Assembly (NCBI GenBank): GCA_900239685.1
Contig: OENT01000056.1
Coordinates: 198,289-262,288, forward strand
Length of the DNA stretch: 64,000 nucleotides
Reading direction: 5' to 3'
DNA from: Rotaria macrura
Lineage: Eukaryota; Rotifera; Eurotatoria; Philodinida; Philodinidae
Positions 1 to 12,259 of the stretch are shown piece after piece. The notes beneath the pieces are model-generated. The model searched no databases and had not been told where the DNA came from. It saw only the letters and a list, made by a program, of their open reading frames with translations. The translations under genes and the position numbers were made by a program. Position 1 is the stretch's first letter; every line of letters starts with the position of its first letter.

Positions 1-861
1 GTACATATGATACATATGTGTTTTAAGCCTTTCTTTGTCTTTTAAATACAATTACGTCCTATATTTGTTGCGCTTTTTTCTTAAAGATTAGCACAAAAGC
101 ATTATGTTTTTTCTTTTTTCTTTTCTTATTTTAATGCTGGATTCATACATATTTATCATTTATTATTTTTTTTTCTCTTCTTTTTTGTTTCTTTATTTGT
201 TAAGCCTATGAGAAAACAAAATAAAGTCCTCAGTATTTGTTTGTTGTCAAGCAAAAACGAAACAAACAAAGATAGTATATTTTTATGTTTAACGTGCATA
301 TTAATAATTGAAAAATCAATAAATAAACATTCTTGTTTGTAGATATGATGCATTGGGAAGAGAATTATTTCTTTCTATCTTGCAGATAGTGATTAGTAGA
401 TTTTAGAAAGAAGAGGAAACGAAGATGATACGGTGGAAATATGTGTGATTGAAAATATGAAGGCTATAGTTACAGGTCATTTAAAATGTCACGGCCTCAT
501 CTATCGAACAAACATTTAAAATTCGATACACGAACGTATTCATTTCAATCATTAATATTTATCATCATTTTTTTAAGACAGGAACGGTCACGAAATGAAA
601 ATTGGCTTTACAAATATATTCTCGTAGGAAAAACTGATTTTATGATGTTAAATGTTTTGTATTATATTTAAATTTCATCGAAATGATCATATATTAAAAT
701 ATGTTTTGAAAGCATGATCATTATTTTCTATGAACAACCGTATTTTCTTTAAAGCACAACGATGATGCAACGAAATAAAAAGCCGCAACTCCCTCATAGC
801 TAATAAATAAAAACCAACAAAAGTCTGCATTTGTTTTCAGATTCAATTTTTTTTTCAACCC
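1..861. other. Region upstream of VPS11, no gene recognised
   Basis: This stretch is AT-rich, with T-runs on the plus strand over the first 250 bases. Short open frames occur on both strands but none resembles a known protein or has good splice context. A splice acceptor (TTGTTTTCAG) ends at about 840, some 20 bases before the VPS11 start codon. It could be the site of a 5' UTR intron or of spliced-leader addition. Confidence 0.5.
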
Positions 862-3800
862 ATGGCCTTAGGTATCAATCAGGTAGTCAAAAAAATTTAT
901 AAAACAAATAATGAAATATTTTGACACCCCACTATATTCATGTTTAGTGGCGTCGATTTAATTTTTTCAATAAAGAAATAGTCAAAAGAAAAGATGGAAA
1001 ACCTCTCGAAGAACTCAAAGTAATACAAACATTCATTCATAACGTCTGTACTCAATTTTTAATACTACACAGCTTCTACACATCATTGCTTCAACTAGTA
1101 CCAATGGTGCTGGCGATGGTCAATTGATATTTGGCTGTGGTGATGGTTCAATATGGGTTGTTAATCGTGATTATGAGACAGGCCATATTCATAAATTTGA
1201 TATTTCGTTACAATTATTAGCACATTCAGCAGGAGATACACTCATAGCTATTGGAGTAAGTAGAATTATATTTAAATAAATGTGAAAACTTCGGACTTAT
1301 GTCCGAGAGTTATGTGTACTTCAAAAAGTGAATGAGACAAATCAGTCATTCTAGAATGTGTGCACGGATGAAGTATCTTGGTAAACATTTTCGGGAAACT
1401 CCAAAACTACTGATCATCTCAGACATATCTAGGCAATTTTGTTTCTATATCCAGTTTTTGTGCATTTGAGACCTTTTTGCAGCAAATGTTTTGTTAGAAA
1501 GCTGCTATTTGGTTAAAAACTAATATCAGATTCGGAATCAGCGTTAAAAACTGAGTCACTTTACATAAGTTGTGGATAATTCTGAGAAAAAAGTTTTTTT
1601 TGAAAAAATCCCTGTACCCCACCTCAGGGATTGCTTGGTGAAAAATGACAATTTTTTCGATAACTCAGCCATTTCTTGCCGGATCCTTCTCATCTTCGAA
1701 CTTGACCTAGATATTGATGAGACAATTCTGTGCACAAAATTTCAACTCAATCGAATGTAATTGTGAAGAGTTATCGAATAAACGGCCGGACACACTGACC
1801 GATTCTAGAGTGTACTCACTTTTTGAGTACACAAAAAACAACAACAAGACACGATTAAAAGAGACAACATGAAATTTTATTTCAATTTTCAGATGGAAGA
1901 AAATGAAACTAAACAAACAATTAAACTTTGGAAAACCGATAAAGTAAATTATTTTAAGTGCACAATAAGAAATCAATGTTTTCGTTTTTGCTGCAGGCAT
2001 TAGTAGAAAAAGAAAATACAGAACCAGCAAAAATAATATCCTTATCATCTAATGATCATCCAAATTCGACAGTAGGCGAATATTTGTATGTTCTCGTTCT
2101 TTGAAAATTTTGTTTTCATATAATATTAGATATGTGCTGTAGCCATTACTGATCGTCATATAGCTCTTGGCTGTCAAAATGGAGCAATTTACTTTTTTGC
2201 ATCGAATGATTTAATAAAAGAAAAGTATGTTATAAAGAGTGCGCTTTTCAATGATGAAATTTATCGAATGAAATAGAAACAAAACAGTATATAAACATAT
2301 TTAAACTATCAGTTTCTTACACATATAAATCATATGTATCAACAAAAGAAATCATTGAACATATCAATGTATGTCAAACAAATAAATTCTTCTCTTGGTG
2401 TTTCATGGAATTTATTACCTATGTAGTTTCTTTCGACTTAATAGAATCCGTTTACAAAAGAAACTTTTTCATTCTATTCATCTATATTTTTCATCAAACA
2501 TCAATATACATATGTATAAGAATGTCGAACGATTTCATCTAGTCGATGAGTCAGCTATTTCGAAAGTAATATGACCCCTTAAAAATGATCTCGTTTAAAA
2601 CACAGATCGAATATTAATATCAGATTAGTTATTGTTTATGAAGAATAATTTTCAAGTTTACCTATAGCTATTAATTATATGAAGCGAAGAATGAAAAACG
2701 TCATTATCAATTAATCATGTCTAAAAACATACATGTTTTCGTTACGACACATAAAATATATTCCGATGTAGTGAAAAATAAATATCGATCTATTATAAAG
2801 AGATAAGAAATCATTCAATATTATGTCAATGGAAATATTGACATAAATATTCAGAGCTTATGTAGATACATTCAATAAGGGATTAGGCTCCTGTTTGTCT
2901 GTCGATCAATTCTGTCGAACTTCATGGCTTATGAAATAGCACGTATGTAAACATGTAATTTACTGATTCTGTAGAATTAAAAATAAACAATGTCTGTCTT
3001 TCTGAGGTTCGAACAAATTTATAAAGATCAAATCAGATATTAATATAGTATGATACTTCGTGCTCCATTGCATACGTTGATTGATTCATACAGACATCAA
3101 ACAAACTGTGTAATGAATCCTCTTACATGTCTTTAAATCTCAGTGTTCAGAATTTTTAGCAACTTAAGGCTACCCCCCCCCCCCGCCGCTCGAAAATGGA
3201 TCACAGATTCAGAACATCCAAACTTCTTGAAACTCTGATGATATGCTGAAACTGATGATCCATTGCTATGATTAAATTTTCAGCCAAATATCACGAAGTT
3301 CTATGGAGATATTTACTCAACAGTGGTCAAAAAATGTCATTTTGTTTTAGCAAGATTTCTCCGCGGGCCTTCACGCTACATATTTGCTCTTTTTTTTGTT
3401 TGATAGAATATATTAGAATGCAGGTGCTACGGAAGCCCTTTTTTCTAAATTCTTCCCTGTTAAGCGGCAAAACGGATAACAAGTTTAATGTTCGAAAAAA
3501 CAAAAAAATAGGGTTTTTTTCTGGAACAGTTTTTTATATTTTCAAGTGCAAACTTTAATTCGAATAAAGGCATTCCGTAGCACCTGCAGTTTTCAATGCT
3601 CTTTAAAAAAAAAGAAGTTTCACATTATTTCTTACGGTGGCTGAATCTTTTTGTTAATACTTTTTGGAACTGGCATTTTGAGAATAACGCGAAAAAAAGT
3701 TTTGCAATATAAAAAAAAGTGTACTTTATGAATATCTCTGCACTGAAAAGTAATAAAGCGTTTATTATTTTTTTCAGAAGCCCTCTAGTGAAAATCTCTA

Positions 3801-6800
3801 CCAAATCTATAGAAAAAATTCTTATGGGCTTATTCTGAGAGTCACTCACATACTTGAACTGAAAAACATGATGTGCTGGTTCTTACGGTTTTCAGGAGCA
3901 TGAAAATAAATAGAAGTTTTTTCTAATTCATATACGTATATATATATATATATATATCACTTTGAGAAAATGAGAAAATCTTTTATATTTGATTAGAAGA
4001 TTCATGAAGAGAATCTTAGAAAATCTCTATAAGGGTATTGGTGTAGTTCTTTACTGATACCCTCTAGCACAAACTATAGATTCTATGATAACTTATTCTA
4101 CTTAGAAAGTGATTTTCCGATGAAAAATACATTTCTTTTTAAAAAAATCTATTTTTTCGCGAAAAAATATGCTTCTAGTGACGTAGCTTGAGTTTTTATG
4201 GAAAATCCACTGTTCTCAGTGAAAGAAACGTCAAATACATATTGATTCTTAACGTCCACGGTATAAAGTGTCCGCTAAAACATTTATCTAAAAGACAGGT
4301 ATCCATGGAGACAGTGTTCTCAATGAAAAATATTATCTTGTTTTCATCACGTTTGAAACTCTTTACGATTTTCATCATAGAAAATTTCAACAATATTGAA
4401 TATGATATCTTTGCAAATCCTTTTAAATAGTGATCATTGTATCACGAGAAATTCTTAATGTGTGAAACAAAGACTGGAAAATTTGTCTTTCGATTTATGA
4501 ATATGAAACTATATCTAATCATTCGAGATTTTCAGTTTAAAGTATTAAATTAGACATTATTTTTAGTCACTGAACAATCGTTCTTAGTTAATATTTTGAC
4601 TGAAATTGAATAGAACAAAACGCTCAAGAATTTCCTTTGATTGGAAAGATTTGATACAAACTATGAGATATATATAAGAACTACGTTTTCCGAATTTCGA
4701 GTCCATTGATTATGTAAACAATATTCTACTTGCTATTTTAGCAGAATGAAATCAACATCATTCAAGAGCCTATGTTCGATTGATGAATTTTTGGTTTCAT
4801 ACTTTAGAAATTTCTAAAATAAGAATTTTCACAAAAATTAAATTATGATGATGATTATTAGCCACGATCATGAATTATAATAAAGCTTCTAAAACTGTTT
4901 CCAATGATATAGATAAGAAAAGAGATCAAAAGAATCTTCCATACATTTCAATACTTGGTTTCTTTCTCTAGATGCAATCGAATACATGCCATGCTTTGAT
5001 TTTTCTATTGCTTAAATATAAATTATTTAATGATATGATATGTATTTCGTTTTCTTCCTTCAATAGACGATATAAATTCTCGCCACCATTCTATATAGCT
5101 GAACGTCCAATAACAAATCTAGCGTTTGTTGAAGGAATCAAACCACGTAGTGAATTAATACTTTATGCAACAACAGAATCAAGTGTTTTTTCATTTCGTC
5201 TTATACAAACAAGTTCATCATCGACCGGCATATCAACTGCTGCTGCTGCCGTTGCTGCATCCGTTTCATCGACTTTAACATCAACATTACGTGATCGTCG
5301 ACCATTCAATCTTTCACAGCATCATCAACAACAACCGTCTGCTCAATTTTATGACACAGTTCTTGAAACTGGAAACGGTTGTAAACCTGGCTGTGCTGTT
5401 CTAGCACAATCAGAAGTTGATGGCGAACAACAATTCGTTATTGCTAATTCTACAGGCGTTTTTTCGTATGTCGGAGAAGATAAACGACTGGGTTTAGGTA
5501 TTGATGGAGAAAAATTAGGTGTTTATTGGTGGTTTAATTATTTAATAACCGTAACTAAAGAACATCGAAAACCACCGTTGATTTTATCAACAACAACATC
5601 ATCAACAAGTGCGACTGAACCCCAATCAAATATTTTATCACAATTAACAGCAAAGTAAAAATTTGTTTTCTTTGTCTTTTAAATTCGATTACAATTCATC
5701 TATTATAACTTAGTCAAACATCAACTGAATTACAAACATTAGCTGTCTATGATACTAATCCACAATTAACGGCTTATTCTATTGGTATTCCACGTATACA
5801 ATGTGTTATTAATGAATGGGGTTACATACATATATTAACTGGCGATGGAGAATTACATCGTTTGATTGAAAAAGATTTACATTCCAGATTGCATTTACTT
5901 TTCAGAAAGAATGGTTATCAATTAGCTTTGCAGTTTCGTTCATATCTATTACGAAAGATTTTTTAGTATGAACTATTGTTTTTTTTGTTTATTAAGATTA
6001 GCTAAAAAGAATCGAACTAGTAAACAAGCGATGGCAGAAATATTTAAACAATTCGGTGATCATCTTTATAAGTAAGTAAAACTATACAGACATCGGTACT
6101 ATTATCAATTTGAAAAAAAAAGACTAAGATAAATTCTTGTAATAACTATTGACAGGAATATGAACGAAGGATGAAGTTTTCACCTTTACAAAACAGCATT
6201 TCCAAAACTGTAAATTCATCAAATCATGAAGAGACACGTCGAAAGTTTTTCAGGGAATTTCTGGAGAACCGCTCATTTGTTCCTCTAGGTTGTCATGTGC
6301 ATCATTTGAATCTATTCATATTCTAACCTGATTGTCGGCTATAAGAATGCTCAAATTTTCCTCCAGTGTCTCATAGAACACTTGGAAAATTTGAGACAAA
6401 AAGATCACGGTCCTTCTTCGAGATATTCTATTTGCAAGGGGGAATTACGTCTTGTGAACATTCAGTGACAAGTGGCTTGTTTTGACAAGTTCACTACATT
6501 GTGACGAGAACATTTTTTTTTTGCAATAGTTTGATTTTTCTAATGTATTTGTGTCCCGATATCTGGTGTTTGCAGCGGTGAAAAACGCACCGTTCTATCA
6601 CAATCGTGCCAAAAGTGAATCAAAAAATAACAATGGATCTTCTTTTTCTACATGAATATTAGTTGGTTAAATACTTTACGAATAAACTTATTAGTTAAAA
6701 TTGATTTTGTCGAGCAAATTATATTCGTCAAATAGTCATTCTTTCTAGAATGAACATTGATATGTTGCATATTTGTTTTTAAAATGAGTCAAGATATACA

Positions 6801-9800
6801 CTAAATATTTGTATAAGAAATCATAAGTTGAAAAACAAGTGTTCGCCATGTGATACAACGATAGACATCAATGTTTACTTTATGTTTTTGACTATTGAAC
6901 AAGTCTAGTTTCATATATAACTTACGAAGAAGGATTCATCTTTTCTTAGTAATATGATCGACAACGAATTCATTACCTAAAAATGACTCTTTTAATCTAA
7001 CGATAAGTTGACTATCGATTGCAAATCGAACAAATCTTCTCTAGACAACTAGTTCTTTTGCAACAAGTTTCATCATCGATCGTACTTCCGAAATAAATAA
7101 TATTCCCAATTGTTTCTTGTAAATAGTCAAACTACAGAGTCTCTGTGTTTTAAATAGGCCTACAAGGCATGTATATTTTCCGATCTTCGTTGAAAATCAT
7201 AGTTTCTCTTGCAATAATGACAGTTTCTATACGAGAAGAAAGTTAAAAAGAATTCATTTCGTCTTTAATTTCATTCATTAATGGAAAATTTTCAACATTT
7301 TATACGTAAGGATTTCAGGTTAAAATTCGAATGCTTACATGTATTTAATACTGCCACTAGTTCTAAAGAAAAAAGATGTTATATTGAATCGATTAAAAAA
7401 TATTTTAAGATTTCTTCAAAGCTAGACTCACTATGCGTGAAGTTGAATCAGGACCAACAGTTTCTTTTGATCTTTCGAATTTTATTACAAAATTAATACA
7501 CACACACACACATATATATATACTTGTATAAGTTAATATGTTTTTTATAGTAAAAACGAATATGAAACAGCAACGGATCAATATTGTAAAACAATTGGAT
7601 TTCTAGAGCCATCCTATGTTATTAAAAAAGTAAATACTATGATTGTTTTTCTTTGATATGTACGAAAATGTTTATTAACAAAATTACACAATTGTTTTAG
7701 TTTCTTGATTCTCAACATATAGATCATTTAACAAGATATTTAGAAGAATTACATCGAGAAAAATTAGCTAATGCCGATCATACAACATTATTACTAAATT
7801 GTTATACAAAACATCCGGATCGTATAAATCGTCTTGCTAAATTTATTGGTTTAAATGAAAATTCACCATCAACATCGGATATTGAATTAAGTTTTGATGT
7901 CGACACTGCCATTGATGTTTGTCGACAAGCTAGTTAGTATTCGTATGAAAATGTTCATATTGATTTCATTTAATATTTCCTATTTAAAATTCTATTAAGA
8001 TTATTTCGATGAAGCATTAGCACTATCCGTTAAATATCGTCGTCATGATAAATACATTAAAATTCAAATTGAAAATAAAAAAGACTATAATAAAGCATTG
8101 ACATACATTCAAACATTGAAATTCGACGATGCTTTACAAGCATTTCGAAATTATGGTAAAACTCTTATTAAAGAACAGCCCGTACTAACAACGAAATTAT
8201 TAAAACAACTTAATCCAACACCACAACAAATAGAACAAGAACAATTACCTGAATCATTAATAAACTTATTTATGAATAATCCTAATGAATTACTTGACTA
8301 TCTGGAATACGCTATGAAAGTATAATTTTTATTATTTAAATTGATATTTCAGTTATTTATTTATTTATTTTCTTTTTTCGTGATAGCAATATCCAAAAGA
8401 ACAGCTTGCTGCAAGTGTTTATGATACAATATTAGAATTATATTTACAAAAATATAATAAAATAGATGATAGAAAAGAAAATGATCGTATAACTACCGAA
8501 ATTTTAGCATTACTTCAAAATCCCAAGGTAAATCTATGTTTTGTAGATGAATACTCTCATTACAACAGTATAGTTTTGATTGATTAAAGTAAAGACCTAA
8601 TTGAAATTCTCAGAAACGTATCGTTCTTTCTTTCATTATCTATTGAAATATATTTTATTCCAGAGACAAAAAAGAAAAGAAGAAGAAGAAGAAAAGTATT
8701 CCTATCGAATGACATGAAGTATATCATGAGTAATTCGATTCTGTAATAATGAACAACATATTGTAATCCAGCATTTGTTAAATCGATGACTATTTTCTCG
8801 TTTTGAATGTAGAAACATTAGAATGCGAGATTGCATTTGCTATGATTCGAACTGACAAGTTTGTTTTAAACAAGTACATAACACATTTGGCAACATAAAT
8901 CCATCGTCAATTTTTTGTTGAATTTTCAAATTTATATCGTAAAATACATTCAGTATCAATGATAAAATAATTTCATCAATAGTAGTGAATGTATAAGAAC
9001 AACAAAATGCAGAAAATAATTTCCGTTTGGTATAGTTCAATGGGTTCAACGATCATTTAAAGAAAGAAATTCGAGAAGTCGCTGTTTTCGATTCTTGTAT
9101 GGGATACTTTCCAAGAGATAAGAGTGTATGTGTGTTTCGAACATATCACTTCCGCATGATAGATTTATTGCATAGGCAAGAGATCATTCTGTCAGGATTC
9201 ATCGAGATGTTCTAATCTTCTTGGAAAATAATACTTCCTATCTCACTGTGTCAACTGTTAAATCCGTTCTCATCTTTTTCTTCTCACGGATGTATACGTT
9301 TAAGAGTAATAGGAAGAAGAAGATTATTGTGGAAAGAGGTTTAAAGAATAATTCTCAAAATAGGAATAGAAACATAGATTTGCTCACGAAGATTATACTT
9401 ATCTTTTTTTTTTATCGTTCAATGAATTTCATGTCGATGAGGTGAACATAAGATGAAATAAATTACTTTTTCAAAATATGATAATATATAAAACTTTTCA
9501 TAGAATTAATTCTCAAGAAAATATCGATGAGTGTCATATACTTTGACATCTTTCATTTCACTAAGAGTATCCAAATTAGGTCTCATCAATGGAAGAAAGA
9601 AGGAAAATTTTTGTTCTCGAAGGATATTCTAAATTAATCTCTAGAAATTTGTAGCAATTCCAATTTTACTACTAATTGATTGATAAACTAGAAATAATTA
9701 GAAAGTTCCACAGAGGCAAAATTGTTTCTACATCGATTTCATATTTAAGGTTGATATTGATGTAACACGTGCAATGGTTGCATGCCAAAAATATAATTTC

Positions 9801-12094
9801 AAAGCTGGTGTGATTTGTTTATATGACAAAGCAAAATTGTAACTATGTTTTGCACAATACTTTATATTAATGCGAAGAACTTTTTTCTTGTAATTCTGTA
9901 AGATACCAACAAATATTACAATATCAAATGGATAATAAAGATAATGATGAAATAGTTGCTACTTGCCGTAAATATGGTGCTGAAGATCCACAATTATGGA
10001 TTCAAGCATTGATTTATTTTTCAAAATTAAAAAGTGCTGATGGATGTCGAAAAGAAATTCAACAAGTATTAAAATGTTAGTTGACATTTCTATGTAAAAG
10101 AAAACCAAAAGAGGAGACATATTCATTCGTTAAACAATCTATTATTAATTTAAAGAAATGAAGACACTTAGTTGTTTATTGATTCACTTTTGGCACGATT
10201 GTGATCGAACAGTGCGGTTTTCACCGTTGCAAACACCAGATATCGAGACACAAATACATTAGAAAAATCAAACTATTGCAAAAAAAAATGTTCTCGTCAC
10301 AATGTAGTGAACTTGTCAAAACAAGCCACTTGTCACTGATTGTTCACAAGACGTAATTCCCCCTTGCAAATAGAATATCTCGAAGAAGAACCGTGCTCTT
10401 TTTGTCTCAAATTTTCTAAGTGTTCTATATGGATAGATTCAAATGATGCACATGACAACCTAGAGGAACAAATGAGCGGTTCTCCAGAAATTCCCTGAAA
10501 AGCTTTTGACGTGTATCTTCATGATTTGATGAATTTACAGTCTTGGAAATGCTGTTTTGTAAAGGTGAAAACTTCATCCTTCGTTCATATTCCTGTGAAT
10601 AGTTATTACAAGAATTTATCTTAATGTCTTCTTTTTTTCAAATTGATAATAGTTACTGATATAACGCTTTCAGATCTAAGAGACAAAAGAGAGATGATTC
10701 TTTATAGATGAAATCTTATTATTTTCTTTTTGTTTTTGAATAGATATTGATGACAAGGATCTTCTATCACCACTACTTGTTATTCAAACCTTGAGTAACA
10801 ATGAATCAACTAGTCTTGATTTACTTAAAGTAGATCTTTTGCTGTTGTTTTTCTATTGTAACCTGATAGAGTAATTGTTAATGTTTGTTTTGAACTAGGA
10901 TTATTTGATAAAAAAACTTGAAAATGAACAAGAACAAATAAAAAAAGATCAAACGGAAATTCGTCGATTTCGGCAAGAAACTGGAGACATAGTTAAGAAG
11001 ATCAACGCTCTCGAAACTGGGTATGTTCAAATGTTGAGCCTCTCCATATATTATTGATAACATTCTTTGATTTTTTTTGAAAATTCAAGTCCAATTCTAT
11101 GTCAAGATCCGAAATGTAGTGCATGTAAAATGGATTTAGACATTCCATGTATACATTTCTTTTGTGAACATTCATTCCATGAACAGTTTGTTTCAATAAA
11201 GAAATTATTATTTTCTCAATTACATATGTCTTGTTATTTATTTAGTTGTGCTTATGCTAGTGAATCGACGGCATCATCAGAAATTACTTATGAATGTCCA
11301 TTATGTTCGGGTGACAACCGGTAAATAACTGAAGTTAAATTAAAGCATAGACGAGTGTGGAGAAAAAACCTAAATTAGGATATAGAATTTAAATTGACTA
11401 TCTCATTTCAATTTTTGTTTAATCAATGATGAAAACAATTGTTTACATTTGCTATATCAATCTATTAGTATGTCATGATTTATGATAGTTGTCATAGTAT
11501 GTGTATGTAAGAAAAGAAATATTCTTACACTTCGATTATACAAATGTCCCTGTATATAACATAATGCTAAAGGCCTCGGAAACAATCGAAATCTTTTGAG
11601 CCTTCTCGAATATATTCAGAATAAAAATAATCCTCTTTTCTAGATCATGGTAGAATAAGAGAATTTATGCTAAGTTCTAAAGAAAACTGCTAGATTAATT
11701 TGCATTGATGAAAATTTTTTTGTTCTCTAAGATTTCTAAAATCGTATTGTTGATTCATTCCATTACATATTAGAAATTATTCTATAAATGTTTTCCATAG
11801 AGATCCAAATGAATGATAATTACTACGTGATTCTTTAGAATAACATGAATTTGAATGAATAATTTAATTTAGTAAATGGCTTGATTTAATCAATCATCAA
11901 AAAGTTGGTAAAGATATTCATGAAACATTTCATCGGGAATTAGATAAGAAAAAAGATAAATTTGATGTTATTGCTGAATTTCTTGGTCGACGACTTTTCG
12001 ATAAAGTAATCTTCACGAATTCGATGTTTTTTTAATCGAGATAAAGAATTATCTTTTGATTTTTTGTTTTCATCAGGAACAAGCCGACATCTAG
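862..12094 (+). CDS. VPS11: VPS11, HOPS/CORVET core subunit with C-terminal RING
   Basis: VPS11 is a shared core subunit of the CORVET and HOPS tethering complexes, which drive endosome and lysosome fusion. I traced 21 exons: 862-882, 948-1019, 1073-1255, 1893-1943, 1997-2071, 2130-2224, 5067-5654, 5714-5932, 5997-6071, 7551-7629, 7701-7932, 8000-8319, 8387-8527, 9750-9838, 9903-10075, 10744-10829, 10899-11020, 11090-11185, 11246-11320, 11873-12005 and 12077-12094. They join in phase to 980 residues; the human protein is about 941. The start reads MALGINQ then WRRFNFFNKEIV, matching the family N-terminus. The first 400 or so residues are the beta-propeller half. The helical solenoid carries the diagnostic LANADHTTLLLNCYTK stretch. 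The C-terminal RING-H2 (exons 18-19) shows CSAC, CEHSFHEHC and CPLC. An alanine and serine-rich insert in exon 7 is unusual. A polyadenylation hexamer lies at 12186. The identity is very secure; single splice sites are less so. Confidence 0.96.
1274..1838 (-). mobile_element. MITE family A, copy 1 (in VPS11 intron 3)
   Basis: About 565 bp that recur in opposite orientation at 41526-42097 with only scattered mismatches. The ends carry inverted repeats around TGTGTACTTCAAAAAGTGA (left, about 1313) and its complement around 1812-1836. A small hairpin, CGGACTTATGTCCG, sits at the left end. It has no long coding frame; the short frames inside it are incidental. Confidence 0.85.
2225..5066 (+). other. 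VPS11 intron 6, large, with repeat debris
   Basis: A 2.8 kb intron in a gene whose other introns are mostly near 60 bp. It contains a TTAA followed by a poly-C tract at about 3166-3184, a 16 bp perfect inverted repeat (3420-3435 against 3572-3587) and an (AT)n run near 3938-3957. No coding potential was recognised. It probably grew by insertion of mobile elements. Confidence 0.6.
3420..3587. repeat. Short hairpin element in VPS11 intron 6
   Basis: The 16-base arm TGCAGGTGCTACGGAA at about 3420 returns as its reverse complement ending at about 3587, with some 137 bp between. The arrangement is MITE-like. No target duplication was identified. Confidence 0.6.
6095..6623 (+). mobile_element. Repeat family B, copy 1 (VPS11 intron 9)
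   Basis: About 530 bp that recur inverted at 10176-10653 in VPS11 intron 15 with high identity. The second copy lacks about 55 bp present here near 6328-6382. It has no coding frame and no obvious terminal inverted repeat, so the class is unknown. Confidence 0.85.
10176..10653 (-). mobile_element. Repeat family B, copy 2 (VPS11 intron 15)
   Basis: An inverted copy of 6095-6623. Both copies lie in introns of one gene about 3.5 kb apart, so the VPS11 pre-mRNA could fold into a duplex of nearly 480 bp enclosing exons 10 to 15. Confidence 0.85.
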
Positions 12095-12185
12095 AACAAA
12101 TGATTTATCGTTTATTTTTAATGATTTGCATGATTTCGGTTTTTCTTTTTCTCCTGCTATTTGTTTGTTATTGTAATTTATTTAA

Positions 12186-12191
12186 AATAAA
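12186..12191 (+). terminator. VPS11 polyadenylation signal
   Basis: An AATAAA hexamer 92 bases after the VPS11 stop codon. A TTTATT at 12177-12182 is the matching hexamer for the convergent minus-strand CUB gene. The two 3' ends are therefore interleaved in a gap of only 165 bp. Confidence 0.6.
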
Positions 12192-12259
12192 AACATAAAT
12201 TTCTATTTGTAATACATCGATAAGGATTTCTATTGTTTTTCAAGCCATATCACAAATAT

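Noticed and set aside
1572-2048. Open frames on both strands (62 and 113 codons)
   Set aside because: They lie largely within MITE family A and VPS11 introns and exons, with no domain; VPS11 explains the coding signal.
3938-3957. (AT)n run as a regulatory element
   Set aside because: Similar AT runs occur at 16855, 24797, 25477, 26287, 27988, 50575 and elsewhere; ordinary microsatellites.
4972-5066. N-terminal part of the long plus-strand frame
   Set aside because: The homologous VPS11 sequence begins after the TTCAATAG acceptor at 5066; the earlier codons are intron.
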